The notes under the pieces were generated by a model. The model worked only from the letters and a program-made list of their open reading frames with translations. It searched no databases and was not told the origin of the DNA. This document shows positions 36,073-44,531 of a DNA stretch of 64,000 nt, one piece after another. Origin of the DNA: Microbacterium imperiale (lineage in GTDB: Bacteria > Actinomycetota > Actinomycetes > Actinomycetales > Microbacteriaceae). The DNA lies in assembly GCF_017876655.1 (NCBI RefSeq), contig NZ_JAGIOK010000001.1, forward strand, positions 1,736,001-1,800,000, given 5' to 3'. Both the position numbers and the translations under genes were made by a program. Position 1 is the first letter of the stretch. The number at the start of each line of letters is the position of its first letter.

Positions 36073-36104
36073 CGGAGGGGGATGCCGCGCGGCATCCCCC
36101 TCCG
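36073..36104. terminator. Intrinsic terminator after HU gene
   Basis: A perfect 16-bp inverted repeat built from CGGAGGGGGATGCCGC and its complement lies just beyond the HU stop at 36120. Both arms contain the GGATGCC/GGCATCC word that is abundant in this window. Confidence 0.8.
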
Positions 36105-36119
36105 ATGAATCGTCGTCGA

Positions 36120-36407
36120 TTACTTGACGGCGGCCTTGAGCTTCGAGCCGGCGGTCACCTTGACGCGCTTGCCCGCGGCGATCTTGATCTCTTCGCCGGT
36201 CTGCGGGTTGCGGCCGGTGCGAGCGGCGGTGTCGACCTGCTCGAAGGCGATCCAGCCCGGGATCGAGACCTTGCTGCCCTTGGCGACGGCCTCGGAGACG
36301 GTCGTGAAGAGCGAGTCGAGCACGCCCGAAACGGCGGCCTGGCTCTGACCGGTGGCGCTGGCGATGCTCGCAACGAGCTCGGTCTTGGTGATGGACTTGT
36401 CAGCCAT
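36120..36407 (-). CDS. HU-family nucleoid DNA-binding protein
   Basis: 95 residues, standard HU length. ADKSITKTELVASIA at the N-terminus, dimer core SVLDSLFTTVSEAVAKG-like helix, then the DNA-binding arm TGRNPQTGEEIKI with the conserved RNPxTG turn and a lysine-rich end. It lacks the long basic tail of mycobacterial HupB. TGGAGGA lies 8 bases before ATG 36407. Architectural protein; a helically phased TCCGCG triplet sits at its promoter. Confidence 0.95.
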   Translation of the reverse strand: MADKSITKTELVASIASATGQSQAAVSGVLDSLFTTVSEAVAKGSKVSIPGWIAFEQVDTAARTGRNPQTGEEIKIAAGKRVKVTAGSKLKAAVK

Positions 36408-36505
36408 AGGGTTGTCCTCCAGACGGCGGACGACGGACGCGCCGCCGACAGCGTGGGTGGTTCCCGGGGACTCGCGTCCCGCGGTTGGTCGTTCGACCGG
36501 TCCCG

Positions 36506-36536
36506 AATATACGCGGATTCCGCGGAATTTCGCGGA
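36506..36536 (-). promoter_or_regulatory. Candidate HU promoter with three phased TCCGCG repeats
   Basis: On the minus strand TCCGCG occurs three times with periods of 10 and 9 bases, immediately followed by TATATT, a good -10 element about 95 bases before the HU start. The repeats overlap the expected -35 zone, so a regulator or HU itself may bind there. Confidence 0.45.
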
Positions 36537-36617
36537 TTTCCGGGCCTGCACGACCCGTTTGACCCGGCGTGTCGCCCGATTCGGGGGCGGGTGGGGCAGA
36601 TGTGACGTCGAAATCGG

Positions 36618-37721
36618 TCAGATCCGCCGCAGCGCCGCGACCACCTCGGCCTCCCACCGCCGCGCCGCGGGAAGGGCCCCCACGAAGATCGGGGTGTCGT
36701 GCGTCACCCCGAGGTACCGGGTCGCGCTCGCCTCGACGCCCGAGCGGCGCAGCGCGGCCGCGTACGCCGCGCCGTCGCGCCGCAGCGGGTCGTACTCGGC
36801 GGTGAGCACGACCGCGGGCGGCAGGTCTGCGTGCGACGCGGCCCGCATCGGCGACGCGTACGACTCGTGAGCGCGACGGCGGTCGCCGAGGTAGGTGCGC
36901 GCGACCGACACCAGTTCGCGCACGGCGATGAATGCGGGGATGCCGAGCGCGTAGGTCGCGCGCAGGTCGATCCAGCGGCCGGTGAGGTCGGTGACGGGCA
37001 CCTCGAGGATCTGCACCGCGATGGGATGGCGCGAGCGGTCGCGGTTCATGAGGGTCAGGGCGGCGGCGATGTTGCCGCCCGCCGAGGCCCCCGACACCCC
37101 CAGGCGGCGCGGGTCGATCCCGAGCGCCTCGGCCTCGTCGTGGACCCACTCCCACGCGGCGTGCGCCTGCTCGATCTGCGTCGGATAGCGGTGCTCGGGC
37201 GCGAGCGAGTAGTCGACCGCGATGAGGACGACACCGGATGCCTCAGCACGGCGCCGGCAGGCGGCATCCGCCGTCGGGTAGTCGATGCCGCCGATGCGGA
37301 ACGCCCCGCCGCCGAAGACGAGGCACGCGGGGGCGGGCTCACCGGCGACGAGCGTGCTGGGCCGGTACACGCGCACCCGCACGTCGGGGTAGCCGGGCAC
37401 CGGCACGAGGTGCTCGGTCGTCGCGATGGGCGGGCCGGGGGTGCCGACGGTGCGCAGCTCCTGCCGGTCCCACGACAGCGCGGCCTTGCGGTGGCGCTCG
37501 CGCGGGGTCATCACCCGCTTCGGGGCGGACTTCGCGGGGGCGGCGGGGGCGGTCTCGGTCGGCGGCGTCGACGCGGCGCCCGGGACGCCGTCCGCCGCGG
37601 GGGGACGGCCCGCGCTCGGCCGCACCGCGGCGAACCGGGAGGTCAGCGAGCGCCACGCCTGCCGCAGCAGGTAGCGACGGTGGGTGCGCAGGCGCTCGGC
37701 GAAGAATGGATCCAGCGGCAT
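36618..37721 (-). CDS. Alpha/beta-hydrolase (HSL-like esterase)
   Basis: 367 residues. An Ala/Pro-rich N-terminal ~85 residues is followed by an HSL/acetyl-hydrolase-like fold. The oxyanion segment is VFGGGAFRIGG (the usual His of HGGG is Phe), nucleophile elbow GASAGGN, then EYDPLRRDGAAYA with the acid and THDTPIF with the His. Substrate unknown; probably a small acyl ester. ATG 37721 follows GGGAGGAG. A hairpin terminator lies upstream, separating it from the SLC13 carrier. Confidence 0.82.
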   Translation of the reverse strand: MPLDPFFAERLRTHRRYLLRQAWRSLTSRFAAVRPSAGRPPAADGVPGAASTPPTETAPAAPAKSAPKRVMTPRERHRKAALSWDRQELRTVGTPGPPIATTEHLVPVPGYPDVRVRVYRPSTLVAGEPAPACLVFGGGAFRIGGIDYPTADAACRRRAEASGVVLIAVDYSLAPEHRYPTQIEQAHAAWEWVHDEAEALGIDPRRLGVSGASAGGNIAAALTLMNRDRSRHPIAVQILEVPVTDLTGRWIDLRATYALGIPAFIAVRELVSVARTYLGDRRRAHESYASPMRAASHADLPPAVVLTAEYDPLRRDGAAYAAALRRSGVEASATRYLGVTHDTPIFVGALPAARRWEAEVVAALRRI

Positions 37722-37764
37722 GATGCTCCTCCCGGTCCGTCGAGGATATCGAGGGCGCACGCGT

Positions 37765-37800
37765 CGATGGCCCGGGTCTCGAGTGAGATCCGGGCCATCG
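37765..37800 (-). terminator. Intrinsic terminator after SLC13 carrier gene
   Basis: CGATGGCCCGGGTCTC pairs with GAGATCCGGGCCATCG (one G-T type wobble) around a 4-base loop, about 20 bases beyond the stop of the minus-strand carrier gene. Confidence 0.75.
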
Positions 37801-37819
37801 CGGCGTGCGGTGCGCGGTG

Positions 37820-39148
37820 TCAGGCTCCGAGGAAGGGCACGACGAACAGCAGGATGGTGATCACCGGGCCGATGACGACCATCGACAGACCCCAGATCAT
37901 GAGGTGCCGGTACAGCCGGGGTCGGTCCTCCTCGGGACCCGAGGCGACGATCGTCGCACCGGTCGTCCCGAACGGGGCGCAGTCGACGAGGGACGCCGAG
38001 ATCGCCAGCGCGTAGATGAAGCCGGTCATCTCGAGGCCACCGCCGGGCACGAGCAGCGGCACCGCGAGCGGGACGAGCGCGCCGATGATGCCGATGGTCG
38101 AGGCGAACGCCGACACGAGGGCCGCGATGACGCACAGGACGACGGCCGCGATGATCGGCACGCTGACCGAGCGGGCCGCCTCGCCGAGCTGGTCGATCGC
38201 ACCGAGGCGGGTGAGGACGCCGACGTACGTGATGATGCCGCCGAGCAGCAGGATGGTGCCCCAGTCGACCTTGCCGAGCGCCTCGCGGCCGACCTTCGGG
38301 TTGATGAACGCCAGCAGGACGGCGATCGTGAGCGCGACGGCGCCGAGGTTGAGGTCGACGTCGTTGATCGTCAGCGTGAAGAAGGCGATGACCAGGACCG
38401 GGATCGAGATCAGCGTCAGCAGCTGGTAGCCGGTGAGCTTCTGCGTAGCGGTCTGGGGAAGGACGCCCGTCACACCGCTGCCGCCCCCGACCCCGCCGAG
38501 CGAGGCCGCGCCGCCGGAGGTCCGCGCCGCCTTGGCGGCACGTCCGCGCGCGATCAGCTCGCGTCCGCCGAACATGAAGAACGCGACGAGCACGACGAGG
38601 GCGTTGACGCCGATCGACAGAGCGAACATGAGGCCGGCGTTGTAGGGGATCTCGGCCGCGTTCGCGACGGTCATGACGGTGATACCGACGATGCTCGTCG
38701 GGGCGAGGGCGCCGCCCACGATCGCCGAGCTCATCACGATGCCCATCATCGTCGTGTGGATGCGGTGCTTGTGCGCGAGGCTCATCGCGATGGGCACGAT
38801 GGTGAACGCGGCGTGCGAGGTGCCCAGGCACGCGACCAGCGTGCCGACGACGAGCATCGCCCACGGGATCAGGGCGACGCGGTCGCCGATGAGTCGCACC
38901 GAGCGGTCGACGAGCCAGTCCACCGCTCCGACCGTGCGCGCGATGCCGAACAGGTAGGTGATGCCCAGCAGGATCAGCAGGGCGTCCACGGGGAAGCCGC
39001 CGAGGACGTCGTCGAGGGGCTCGCCCACGAGCAGCACCCCCACAAGCACGGCGGCCACGAGCGCGAGCGCGCCCATGTGGACGTTGCGGATCGCCGAGAT
39101 GGCGAAGACGGCAACGAGGACGACCAGGGCGATGATCTCCACGGTCAT
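37820..39148 (-). CDS. SLC13/MatC-like organic anion permease
   Basis: 442 residues with about 11-12 membrane helices. Two hydrophobic halves are joined by a cytoplasmic Gly-rich loop (residues ~210-245). Each half contains a re-entrant SNT-type turn region: CLGTSHAAFTIVP and the later ASTIGIIGALVPLAVPLL, fitting the ion transporter superfamily of dicarboxylate carriers. Beside acid-sugar catabolic genes, it may import a four-carbon sugar acid. GGGAGGGG precedes ATG 39148, and a LacI-like palindrome lies 46 bases upstream. Confidence 0.8.
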   Translation of the reverse strand: MTVEIIALVVLVAVFAISAIRNVHMGALALVAAVLVGVLLVGEPLDDVLGGFPVDALLILLGITYLFGIARTVGAVDWLVDRSVRLIGDRVALIPWAMLVVGTLVACLGTSHAAFTIVPIAMSLAHKHRIHTTMMGIVMSSAIVGGALAPTSIVGITVMTVANAAEIPYNAGLMFALSIGVNALVVLVAFFMFGGRELIARGRAAKAARTSGGAASLGGVGGGSGVTGVLPQTATQKLTGYQLLTLISIPVLVIAFFTLTINDVDLNLGAVALTIAVLLAFINPKVGREALGKVDWGTILLLGGIITYVGVLTRLGAIDQLGEAARSVSVPIIAAVVLCVIAALVSAFASTIGIIGALVPLAVPLLVPGGGLEMTGFIYALAISASLVDCAPFGTTGATIVASGPEEDRPRLYRHLMIWGLSMVVIGPVITILLFVVPFLGA

Positions 39149-39193
39149 GCGGGATCCCCTCCCCCGGTCGGAAGGGCGGTCAGGTCACGGTGC

Positions 39194-39205
39194 ATCAACG
39201 TTGAT
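39194..39205. promoter_or_regulatory. LacI-type palindrome upstream of the SLC13 carrier
   Basis: ATCAACGTTGAT is a perfect 12-bp palindrome with the central CG and AACGTT core typical of LacI-family operators. It lies in the 89-base gap between the SAF-domain oxidoreductase gene and the carrier gene. No LacI protein is encoded nearby. Confidence 0.4.
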
Positions 39206-39237
39206 CTCCAGGTCGAAGGGGTCGGTTGTCGGGTGGA

Positions 39238-40599
39238 TCAGTGGCCGAGCGCGAGGCCGGCCCGGTAAGCGGCGAGCGCCCCCGTCGGCACTCCCTCGAG
39301 GTCGGCGAGCGTGACGAGCGAGCCGGCAGCGACATCGCGACGCAGGCGGGCTCCCGACAGCAGGTAGTACGGTGCGACCTCGCCCGCGTCGGGCGCGACG
39401 ATCACCGGCGCGACGCCGGAGATCTCGTGGTGGTGGCCCTCAACGCGGAACACGGTGTCGGCGGCGAGGTCGGCGGTCGTGCGCGCGGCGAGCACGGTGT
39501 GCTGGCGGGGCTCCGGCGTCGCAGCTGTTCCGTCGACGGCGGCCGCGACGGTGAGGGGAGTCTCGACGCCCATGAAGTGATAGGGCCAGTAGATGCAGGC
39601 GTAGCGGCCGTTGCGGCTCACCACGTGGCCCTTGCCGCGCAGGATGTCCCACGTGACGTCATCGCCGGTGCGGACGATGGCGAACACACCGCCCGCGAAG
39701 CTCGCCTCGCCCGGCAGGCGCAGCATCGAGAACACGTCGATGACGCCGGTGGACGCGAGGATGCCGCCGTCCGCGCGCTCGGCGTAGATGTCGGCGAGCT
39801 CGTCGGGGCGGGCGACCGGGTAGTGCATCGCCTCGATGTCGGCCACCGCCCCCGTGTAGAGCGAGACCACGTTCATCTCGCACGAGTCGGCGGCCGCGGC
39901 GCGCTTGAGGTCGGCGACCGCCGCCGCTCGGGCGGCGAGCGTCGCGGGCAGATCGTCGCCGAGCGAGAGCAGGTCGGCGAGAGCCGGGGCCGACACGGCG
40001 ACGCCGTTCTGGTTCACGATCCCCGTCTCGGGATCGAACACCAGGTCGTACTCGCCCGACTTGCCGAGCGCGACGATGTCGAACCCGACGCCGAGCACCC
40101 ATTCGACCAGGCGGAGGAGGTTGGCGGGCTGGTCGCCGTCGCCGGGAAGGTACCGGAGGCCCCGCTCACGTGCCCGGGCGCTGAGCGCGACGCCGGCCAC
40201 CGACTCGATCTCCTTGCTGACCATGACCACGTGGGTGCCCGAGTCGAGGGCTGCCTCGGCGTACGCGTGACCCGCCTCGATGCGCCCAGTCGCCTCGACC
40301 AGCACGTCCGCGTGCGTCCAGGCGATGTGGGCGCCGTCGCCGATGACGGCGATCTTGCCCGCGTCGACGGCGGCAGCCGCCTCGGCGACGGATGCCGCGT
40401 GCACGAAGCCGTCCTCGCTCACGCCGAGCGCGGTCAGCATGCGCACGACGCCGTCGACGTCGGGGTCGACGAGCTGAGCCGCGGTCATGTCGGGAAGACG
40501 TTGCAGCTGGTCGAGAAGGGTGCGTCCGTACCCGCCGTTCGCGCCGGTGAGCGCGATGCGGATGACGGCGGTACGGCGGGGCGCCGGGCTCTGGATCAC
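39238..40599 (-). CDS. Homoserine dehydrogenase-like oxidoreductase with C-terminal SAF domain
   Basis: 453 residues. N-terminal Rossmann domain starting RIALTGANGGYGRTLLDQL, then VLVEATGRIEAGHAYAEAAL and VVMVSKEIESV, as in NAD-binding homoserine dehydrogenase-like proteins. The C-terminal ~70 residues (YYLLSGARLRRDVAAGSLVTL) are a SAF domain, common in sugar-acid enzymes. It sits divergently from otnK, where four-carbon acid pathways normally have a LtnD/DenD dehydrogenase, so it probably oxidises the sugar acid. D-apionate oxidoisomerase-like enzymes are another possibility. GTG 40599 follows CAGGAA. Confidence 0.65.
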   Translation of the reverse strand: MIQSPAPRRTAVIRIALTGANGGYGRTLLDQLQRLPDMTAAQLVDPDVDGVVRMLTALGVSEDGFVHAASVAEAAAAVDAGKIAVIGDGAHIAWTHADVLVEATGRIEAGHAYAEAALDSGTHVVMVSKEIESVAGVALSARARERGLRYLPGDGDQPANLLRLVEWVLGVGFDIVALGKSGEYDLVFDPETGIVNQNGVAVSAPALADLLSLGDDLPATLAARAAAVADLKRAAAADSCEMNVVSLYTGAVADIEAMHYPVARPDELADIYAERADGGILASTGVIDVFSMLRLPGEASFAGGVFAIVRTGDDVTWDILRGKGHVVSRNGRYACIYWPYHFMGVETPLTVAAAVDGTAATPEPRQHTVLAARTTADLAADTVFRVEGHHHEISGVAPVIVAPDAGEVAPYYLLSGARLRRDVAAGSLVTLADLEGVPTGALAAYRAGLALGH

Positions 40600-40688
40600 C
40601 GTTGTTCCTGGTTTCGTCGTCGAGAGTTGTCGAGGATCCGGCACGGACCTCGGGGAGCGCCTGCAACTGTAACGGGTTCTCACAGATT

Positions 40689-40718
40689 GTCAAAAATAGT
40701 CTCAAATAATCACATACA
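40689..40718. promoter_or_regulatory. Three tandem 10-base repeats between the divergent acid-sugar genes
   Basis: GTCAAAAATA, GTCTCAAATA and ATCACATACA follow one another without gaps in a strikingly AT-rich patch between the SAF oxidoreductase and otnK. The 10-base period puts half-sites on one helix face, as expected for DeoR-family binding. The DeoR regulator at the end of the plus-strand operon is the obvious candidate. Confidence 0.5.
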
Positions 40719-40782
40719 CTGGTCTCGTCGCCCGCTGGCGGCATCGCAGTCCCCCCGGCCGAACCGAACGAAGAGGTTTCCC

Positions 40783-42015
40783 ATGTACATCGGCGCCGTC
40801 GCCGACGACTTCACCGGCGCGACCGACCTGGCAACGACCCTCCGCGCACGCGGGATGCGTGCCGTCGTCGTGATCGAGGACCGCCCCGTCGATCCCGCTC
40901 GACTCGCGGACGCCGACGCGGTCGTCGTCGCTCTCAAAACCCGCACCGCGCCCGTCGCGACCGCGATCGCCGCATCGCTGCGGGCCGTGGACCGCCTCGT
41001 GGACGCCGGAGCCGAACGCGTCTACGTGAAGTACTGCTCGACGTTCGACTCGACCGACGAGGGCAACATCGGTCCGGTCCTCGACGCCGTGCTGGCGCGG
41101 CTGGAAGCGGACCGCACCGTCGTCGTCCCGTCGTTCCCCGCGAATGGTCGGACGGTCCGCGAGGGGCTGCTCTACGTCGGCGACGACCTCCTCGAGGACT
41201 CGTCCATGCGGCACCACCCATTGACGCCCATGACCAAGTCGCGGGTGCGCGACATCCTGGCGCCGCAGACCAGCGCGGCGATCACCGAGATCCCGCTGCA
41301 CGTGGTTCACGAGGGGGTCGGGGCGCTTCGGACCGCCATCGACGACGCCCAGCCCGGCTACGTGATCATCGACGCCGTCACGGACGAGGACCTCGCGGTG
41401 ATCGCCGCCGCCTCCTCGCACCTGCGCGTCCTCTCGGGCGGGGCGGCGCTGGCCGCCGGCATCGACGCTCCCGTCGGAGCCGCGACAGGCGCCCTCGCCC
41501 CGGTCGGCCCGGGTCGCCTCGTCGTGTGCGGCTCGGCCTCACGCAAGACGCGAGCGCAGCTGGCTGACGCCGCGGCGGGCGGTGCGGCGATGCGCCGGAT
41601 CGACCTGGACCGCGCCGTCGATCACCCGCAGGACGAAGCGGCCGCCGTCGCCGCCTGGGTGCGCGGACTGCCGACGGATGCCGTCCCGGTCGTGTACTCG
41701 GTCGCGGAGCTTACCGACGTGCGGGCCGGCTCCGCCGACGTGTCGTCCGCCGTCGAGGACGTGCTCGCCTCGGTCGTGTCGCAGCTCGTCGCGAGCAACG
41801 ACGTGCACCGCATCATCGTGGCGGGAGGCGAGACGAGCGGAGCGGTCGTGCAGCGCCTGGGCATCTCAATGCTCGAGATCGGGCCCCAGCTGGCGCCGGG
41901 GGTCTGCTGGAGCACCGCTTCGACGGGCGATGGGCACCGCGTCGCGCTGGCGCTCAAGAGCGGCAACTTCGGCGCGGACGATCTCTTCACGACGGCATGG
42001 GAGGTTCTCGCATGA
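40783..42015 (+). CDS. otnK: Four-carbon acid sugar kinase (DUF1537 family)
   Basis: 410 residues. N-terminal motif VADDFTGATDLA (residues ~6-17) and KYCSTFDST near 85-93, and C-terminal nucleotide-binding motif IIVAGGETSGAVVQRLG with GSASRKTRAQL in the middle, all typical of OtnK/OiaK-type kinases. It phosphorylates a 3-oxo acid sugar (3-oxo-tetronate or a branched analogue). First gene of a three-gene plus-strand operon; its stop overlaps otnC. AAGAGG precedes the ATG. Confidence 0.9.
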   Translation: MYIGAVADDFTGATDLATTLRARGMRAVVVIEDRPVDPARLADADAVVVALKTRTAPVATAIAASLRAVDRLVDAGAERVYVKYCSTFDSTDEGNIGPVLDAVLARLEADRTVVVPSFPANGRTVREGLLYVGDDLLEDSSMRHHPLTPMTKSRVRDILAPQTSAAITEIPLHVVHEGVGALRTAIDDAQPGYVIIDAVTDEDLAVIAAASSHLRVLSGGAALAAGIDAPVGAATGALAPVGPGRLVVCGSASRKTRAQLADAAAGGAAMRRIDLDRAVDHPQDEAAAVAAWVRGLPTDAVPVVYSVAELTDVRAGSADVSSAVEDVLASVVSQLVASNDVHRIIVAGGETSGAVVQRLGISMLEIGPQLAPGVCWSTASTGDGHRVALALKSGNFGADDLFTTAWEVLA

Positions 42016-42659
42016 ACGCCGCCGACGCACTGATCCAGGCGGGCCGTGCCCTCGTCGAGGCCGGCCTCAGTCCCGGAAGCTCGGGCAACGTCAGCATCCG
42101 CACGGGCGACCGCGTGCTCATGTCGGGCACCGGCACCCGGCTGGGCGCGCTCGAGCCGACCGACCTCGCCGAGCTCTCGCTCGACGGCACGCACGTCGGC
42201 GGCGCCCGTCCGTCGAAGGAGGTGTCGCTGCACCTCGCGCTGTACGCGAAGAACCCGACGCACACCGCCGTCGTGCACGTGCACTCCCCCTCGGCGGTCG
42301 CGCTGTCGTGCCTCGAACCGTGGTCCGAGCACAGCGCCGTCCCGCCCCTGACCCCGTACGCGCTGATGCGCGTCGGCCAGGTGCCCCTGCTCGACTTCGT
42401 GCCTCCGGGCGACCCCGCCATGGGCGAGCTCATCACCGGCAGCCGGCATCCGTTCCGCGCGGCACTGCTGGCCAATCACGGCGCCGTCGTGAGCGGCGAG
42501 GACGCCCCGACCGCGGTCGACAGTACGATCGAGCTGGAGGAGGCGTGCCGCATCGCCCTGATGACCCTGGGAGCGCCCCGACGCCTCATCGCCGCGGACC
42601 AGGTGGCGGCCATCACGCAGCGCTGGAACATGCCCTGGACCGACGACGCGCATCAGTAG
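42012..42659 (+). CDS. otnC: 3-oxo-tetronate 4-phosphate decarboxylase-like class II aldolase
   Basis: 215 residues, class II aldolase/adducin fold. SPGSSGNVSIRTGDRVLMSGTG gives the phosphate site; metal His residues are in VVHVHSPSA and LLANHGAVVSG, with the catalytic Glu in SKEVSLH. OtnC-type members decarboxylate 3-oxo-tetronate 4-phosphate to dihydroxyacetone phosphate rather than split aldols. Start ATG 42012 overlaps the otnK stop. Followed after a few bases by the DeoR gene. Confidence 0.85.
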   Translation: MNAADALIQAGRALVEAGLSPGSSGNVSIRTGDRVLMSGTGTRLGALEPTDLAELSLDGTHVGGARPSKEVSLHLALYAKNPTHTAVVHVHSPSAVALSCLEPWSEHSAVPPLTPYALMRVGQVPLLDFVPPGDPAMGELITGSRHPFRAALLANHGAVVSGEDAPTAVDSTIELEEACRIALMTLGAPRRLIAADQVAAITQRWNMPWTDDAHQ

Positions 42660-42684
42660 GCTGATGACGACGGAAGGGATGTCG

Positions 42685-43470
42685 ATGACGGATGCTGCAC
42701 CGATGATCCCCGACCAGCGGCGAGCGACCATCATCCAGCACCTGCACCGCGAACGCGTGCTGAGCTTCCGTCAGCTCAGTGATCTGCTCGGCGTGAGCCA
42801 GATGACGGTGCGGCGGGATGTCGCGGCGCTCGAGGAGCAGGGGCTGGCCCACTCCACGACCGGTGGCGTCAAGCTCGCCCCCCGTCTGCTGTCGGAGCCG
42901 CCCCGCGCCGAGAAGGCCGCTACGGATGTCGCCGAGAAGTCCGCGATCGCGCGGAGCGCCGCCGGCCTCGTCCGCGACACCATGACGGTCTACCTCGACG
43001 CCGGAACGACCGTCCAGGCGATGCGGCCGCACCTCGACCACGTCGTCGATCTGACGGTCGTCTCGAACGACCTCGCCACCGTCCAGGCGTTCATCGATCA
43101 TCCGAGCGTCGACCTCATCTGCGTCGGCGGCCGCGTCGACAAGACCAATCTCTCCACGATCGGCAGGCTCACCCGGCTCTCGCTGGCGGAGCTCTCCCTC
43201 GATCTCGCGTTCATCTCATCGAGTTCATGGGACCTCAGCCACGGCGTCACGACGCCGGTCGAGGCGAAGATCGAGGCCAAGCGCGCGGCCGTGGAGTCGG
43301 CGGAACGGTCGGTGCTGATGGCCGACAGCTCGAAGTACGGCCGTTTCGCCAAGTACCGGGCTCTGCGTCTCGACGAGGTCGGCACCGTCATCACCGACGC
43401 CGGACTGCCCGATGCCGCGGCCGCGGACCTGGGTGCGGCCGGCGTGGACGTCGTCCGCGCCCCGCGCTGA
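42685..43470 (+). CDS. DeoR-family transcriptional regulator of the acid-sugar locus
   Basis: 261 residues from ATG 42685, which follows GGAAGG with a 7-base spacer; an in-frame ATG at 42664 would add seven residues. Winged helix-turn-helix FRQLSDLLGVSQMTVRRDVA near residues 28-47, and a sugar-phosphate sensor domain with YLDAGTTVQA near 100 and MADSSKYGRF near 210. Probably represses both divergent transcripts through the tandem repeats at 40689-40718. Confidence 0.9.
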   Translation: MTDAAPMIPDQRRATIIQHLHRERVLSFRQLSDLLGVSQMTVRRDVAALEEQGLAHSTTGGVKLAPRLLSEPPRAEKAATDVAEKSAIARSAAGLVRDTMTVYLDAGTTVQAMRPHLDHVVDLTVVSNDLATVQAFIDHPSVDLICVGGRVDKTNLSTIGRLTRLSLAELSLDLAFISSSSWDLSHGVTTPVEAKIEAKRAAVESAERSVLMADSSKYGRFAKYRALRLDEVGTVITDAGLPDAAAADLGAAGVDVVRAPR

Positions 43471-43512
43471 GCCTGCGCCCGGCAGCATCCGCCGACCCGA
43501 GCCCGGGAACGG

Positions 43513-43552
43513 CGAAACCCCCGCCCCGAGGAATCTCGGAACGGGGGTTTCG
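43513..43552. terminator. Bidirectional intrinsic terminator
   Basis: CGAAACCCCCG and CGGGGGTTTCG form an 11-bp outer stem, with an inner CCGAG/CTCGG stem. It lies between the convergent DeoR regulator and rpsN, and each orientation ends with a short A/T run. Confidence 0.8.
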
Positions 43553-43571
43553 GTGCTGTGATGCAGGCCGC

Positions 43572-43877
43572 TTACCAGCTCGACTTGGTCACGCCGGGCA
43601 GCTCGCCCTTGTGCGCCATGTCGCGGAAGCGGACGCGGGAGATGCCGAACTTCGACAGGTGGCCGCGGGGGCGACCGTCGATGGCGTCACGCTTGCGGAT
43701 GCGCACCGGCGACGCGTTGCGCGGGAGCTTCTGCAGGCCGACGCGGGCGGCCTCACGGGCCTCGTCGGTCGCGTTGGGGTCGACGAGCGTCTTCTTCAGC
43801 TCGGCACGCTTCTCGGCGTAGCGGGCGACGACCTCTTCACGCTGGTTGTTGCGCGCGATCTTGCTCTTCTTAGCCAT
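43572..43877 (-). CDS. rpsN: 30S ribosomal protein S14 (long, zinc-free form)
   Basis: 101 residues. Starts [20 protein letters not shown] and ends [23 protein letters not shown]. No Cys residues are present where the short zinc-binding form has two CxxC pairs, so this is the zinc-independent version. Third gene of the L28-L33-S14 cluster. Confidence 0.97.
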   Translation of the reverse strand: MAKKSKIARNNQREEVVARYAEKRAELKKTLVDPNATDEAREAARVGLQKLPRNASPVRIRKRDAIDGRPRGHLSKFGISRVRFRDMAHKGELPGVTKSSW

Positions 43878-43881
43878 GAGA

Positions 43882-44052
43882 TCAGCGCTCCTCTCGGAAT
43901 TCGACGTGCTTGCGGATCACCGGGTCGTACTTCTTGAGCACGATGCGGTCGGGGTTGTTGCGACGGTTCTTGCGCGTCACGTAGGTGTACCCCGTACCGG
44001 CGGTCGAACGGAGCTTGATGATCGGACGGACGTCCTGAGCCTTCTTCGCCAT
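43882..44052 (-). CDS. rpmG: 50S ribosomal protein L33 (zinc-free form)
   Basis: A 56-residue protein read directly from the sequence: it begins [19 protein letters not shown] and ends KHVEFREER. The Cys pairs of the zinc-ribbon form are absent ([10 protein letters not shown] occupies the second site). Its start overlaps the last base region of rpmB's stop, and rpsN begins 4 bases after its stop. Confidence 0.95.
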   Translation of the reverse strand: MAKKAQDVRPIIKLRSTAGTGYTYVTRKNRRNNPDRIVLKKYDPVIRKHVEFREER

Positions 44053-44288
44053 TAGAGCTTCACACCCTTCGCGATGAGGTCCTTCACGACCGACTCGATG
44101 CCGCGGGCGTCGATGACCTTGATGCCCTTAGCCGAGACGTTCAGCGTGATCTTGCGACCAAGCGAAGGAACGTAGTAGGTCTTCTTCTGCACGTTCGGGT
44201 CGAAGCGGCGCTTCGTCCGGCGGTGCGAGTGCGAGATGTTGTGACCGAAGCCGGGAACCGCTCCGGTCACCTGGCACACTGCTGCCAT
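44052..44288 (-). CDS. rpmB: 50S ribosomal protein L28 (zinc-free form)
   Basis: 78 residues from ATG 44288 ([20 protein letters not shown]) through [16 protein letters not shown]. Only one Cys remains; the partner Cys residues of the zinc form are replaced (C-x-x-C reads C-Q-V-T). AAGGAGA precedes the ATG. First gene of the three-gene ribosomal operon. Confidence 0.95.
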   Translation of the reverse strand: MAAVCQVTGAVPGFGHNISHSHRRTKRRFDPNVQKKTYYVPSLGRKITLNVSAKGIKVIDARGIESVVKDLIAKGVKL

Positions 44289-44531
44289 AGTGATTCTCCT
44301 TAGTACCGTGACACCGGACGATGCCACCCAAGATCCCTTGTCTGCACCCGCGCCTCATCCGGCCGTTTCGGGCCGCGTGATGGGGAGTGGGTACGTACTG
44401 CGTGCTGGAGTGCGCGCAGACAAACAGTCAGTCTAGCACGGCGCGTCCCCGCGGCCGGGCGGGCGACGCGGCATCCGGCCCGGCGCCTCGGAGCGTCCGC
44501 CATGCGGTGACGCGGATGGGATGCTGTCCGC

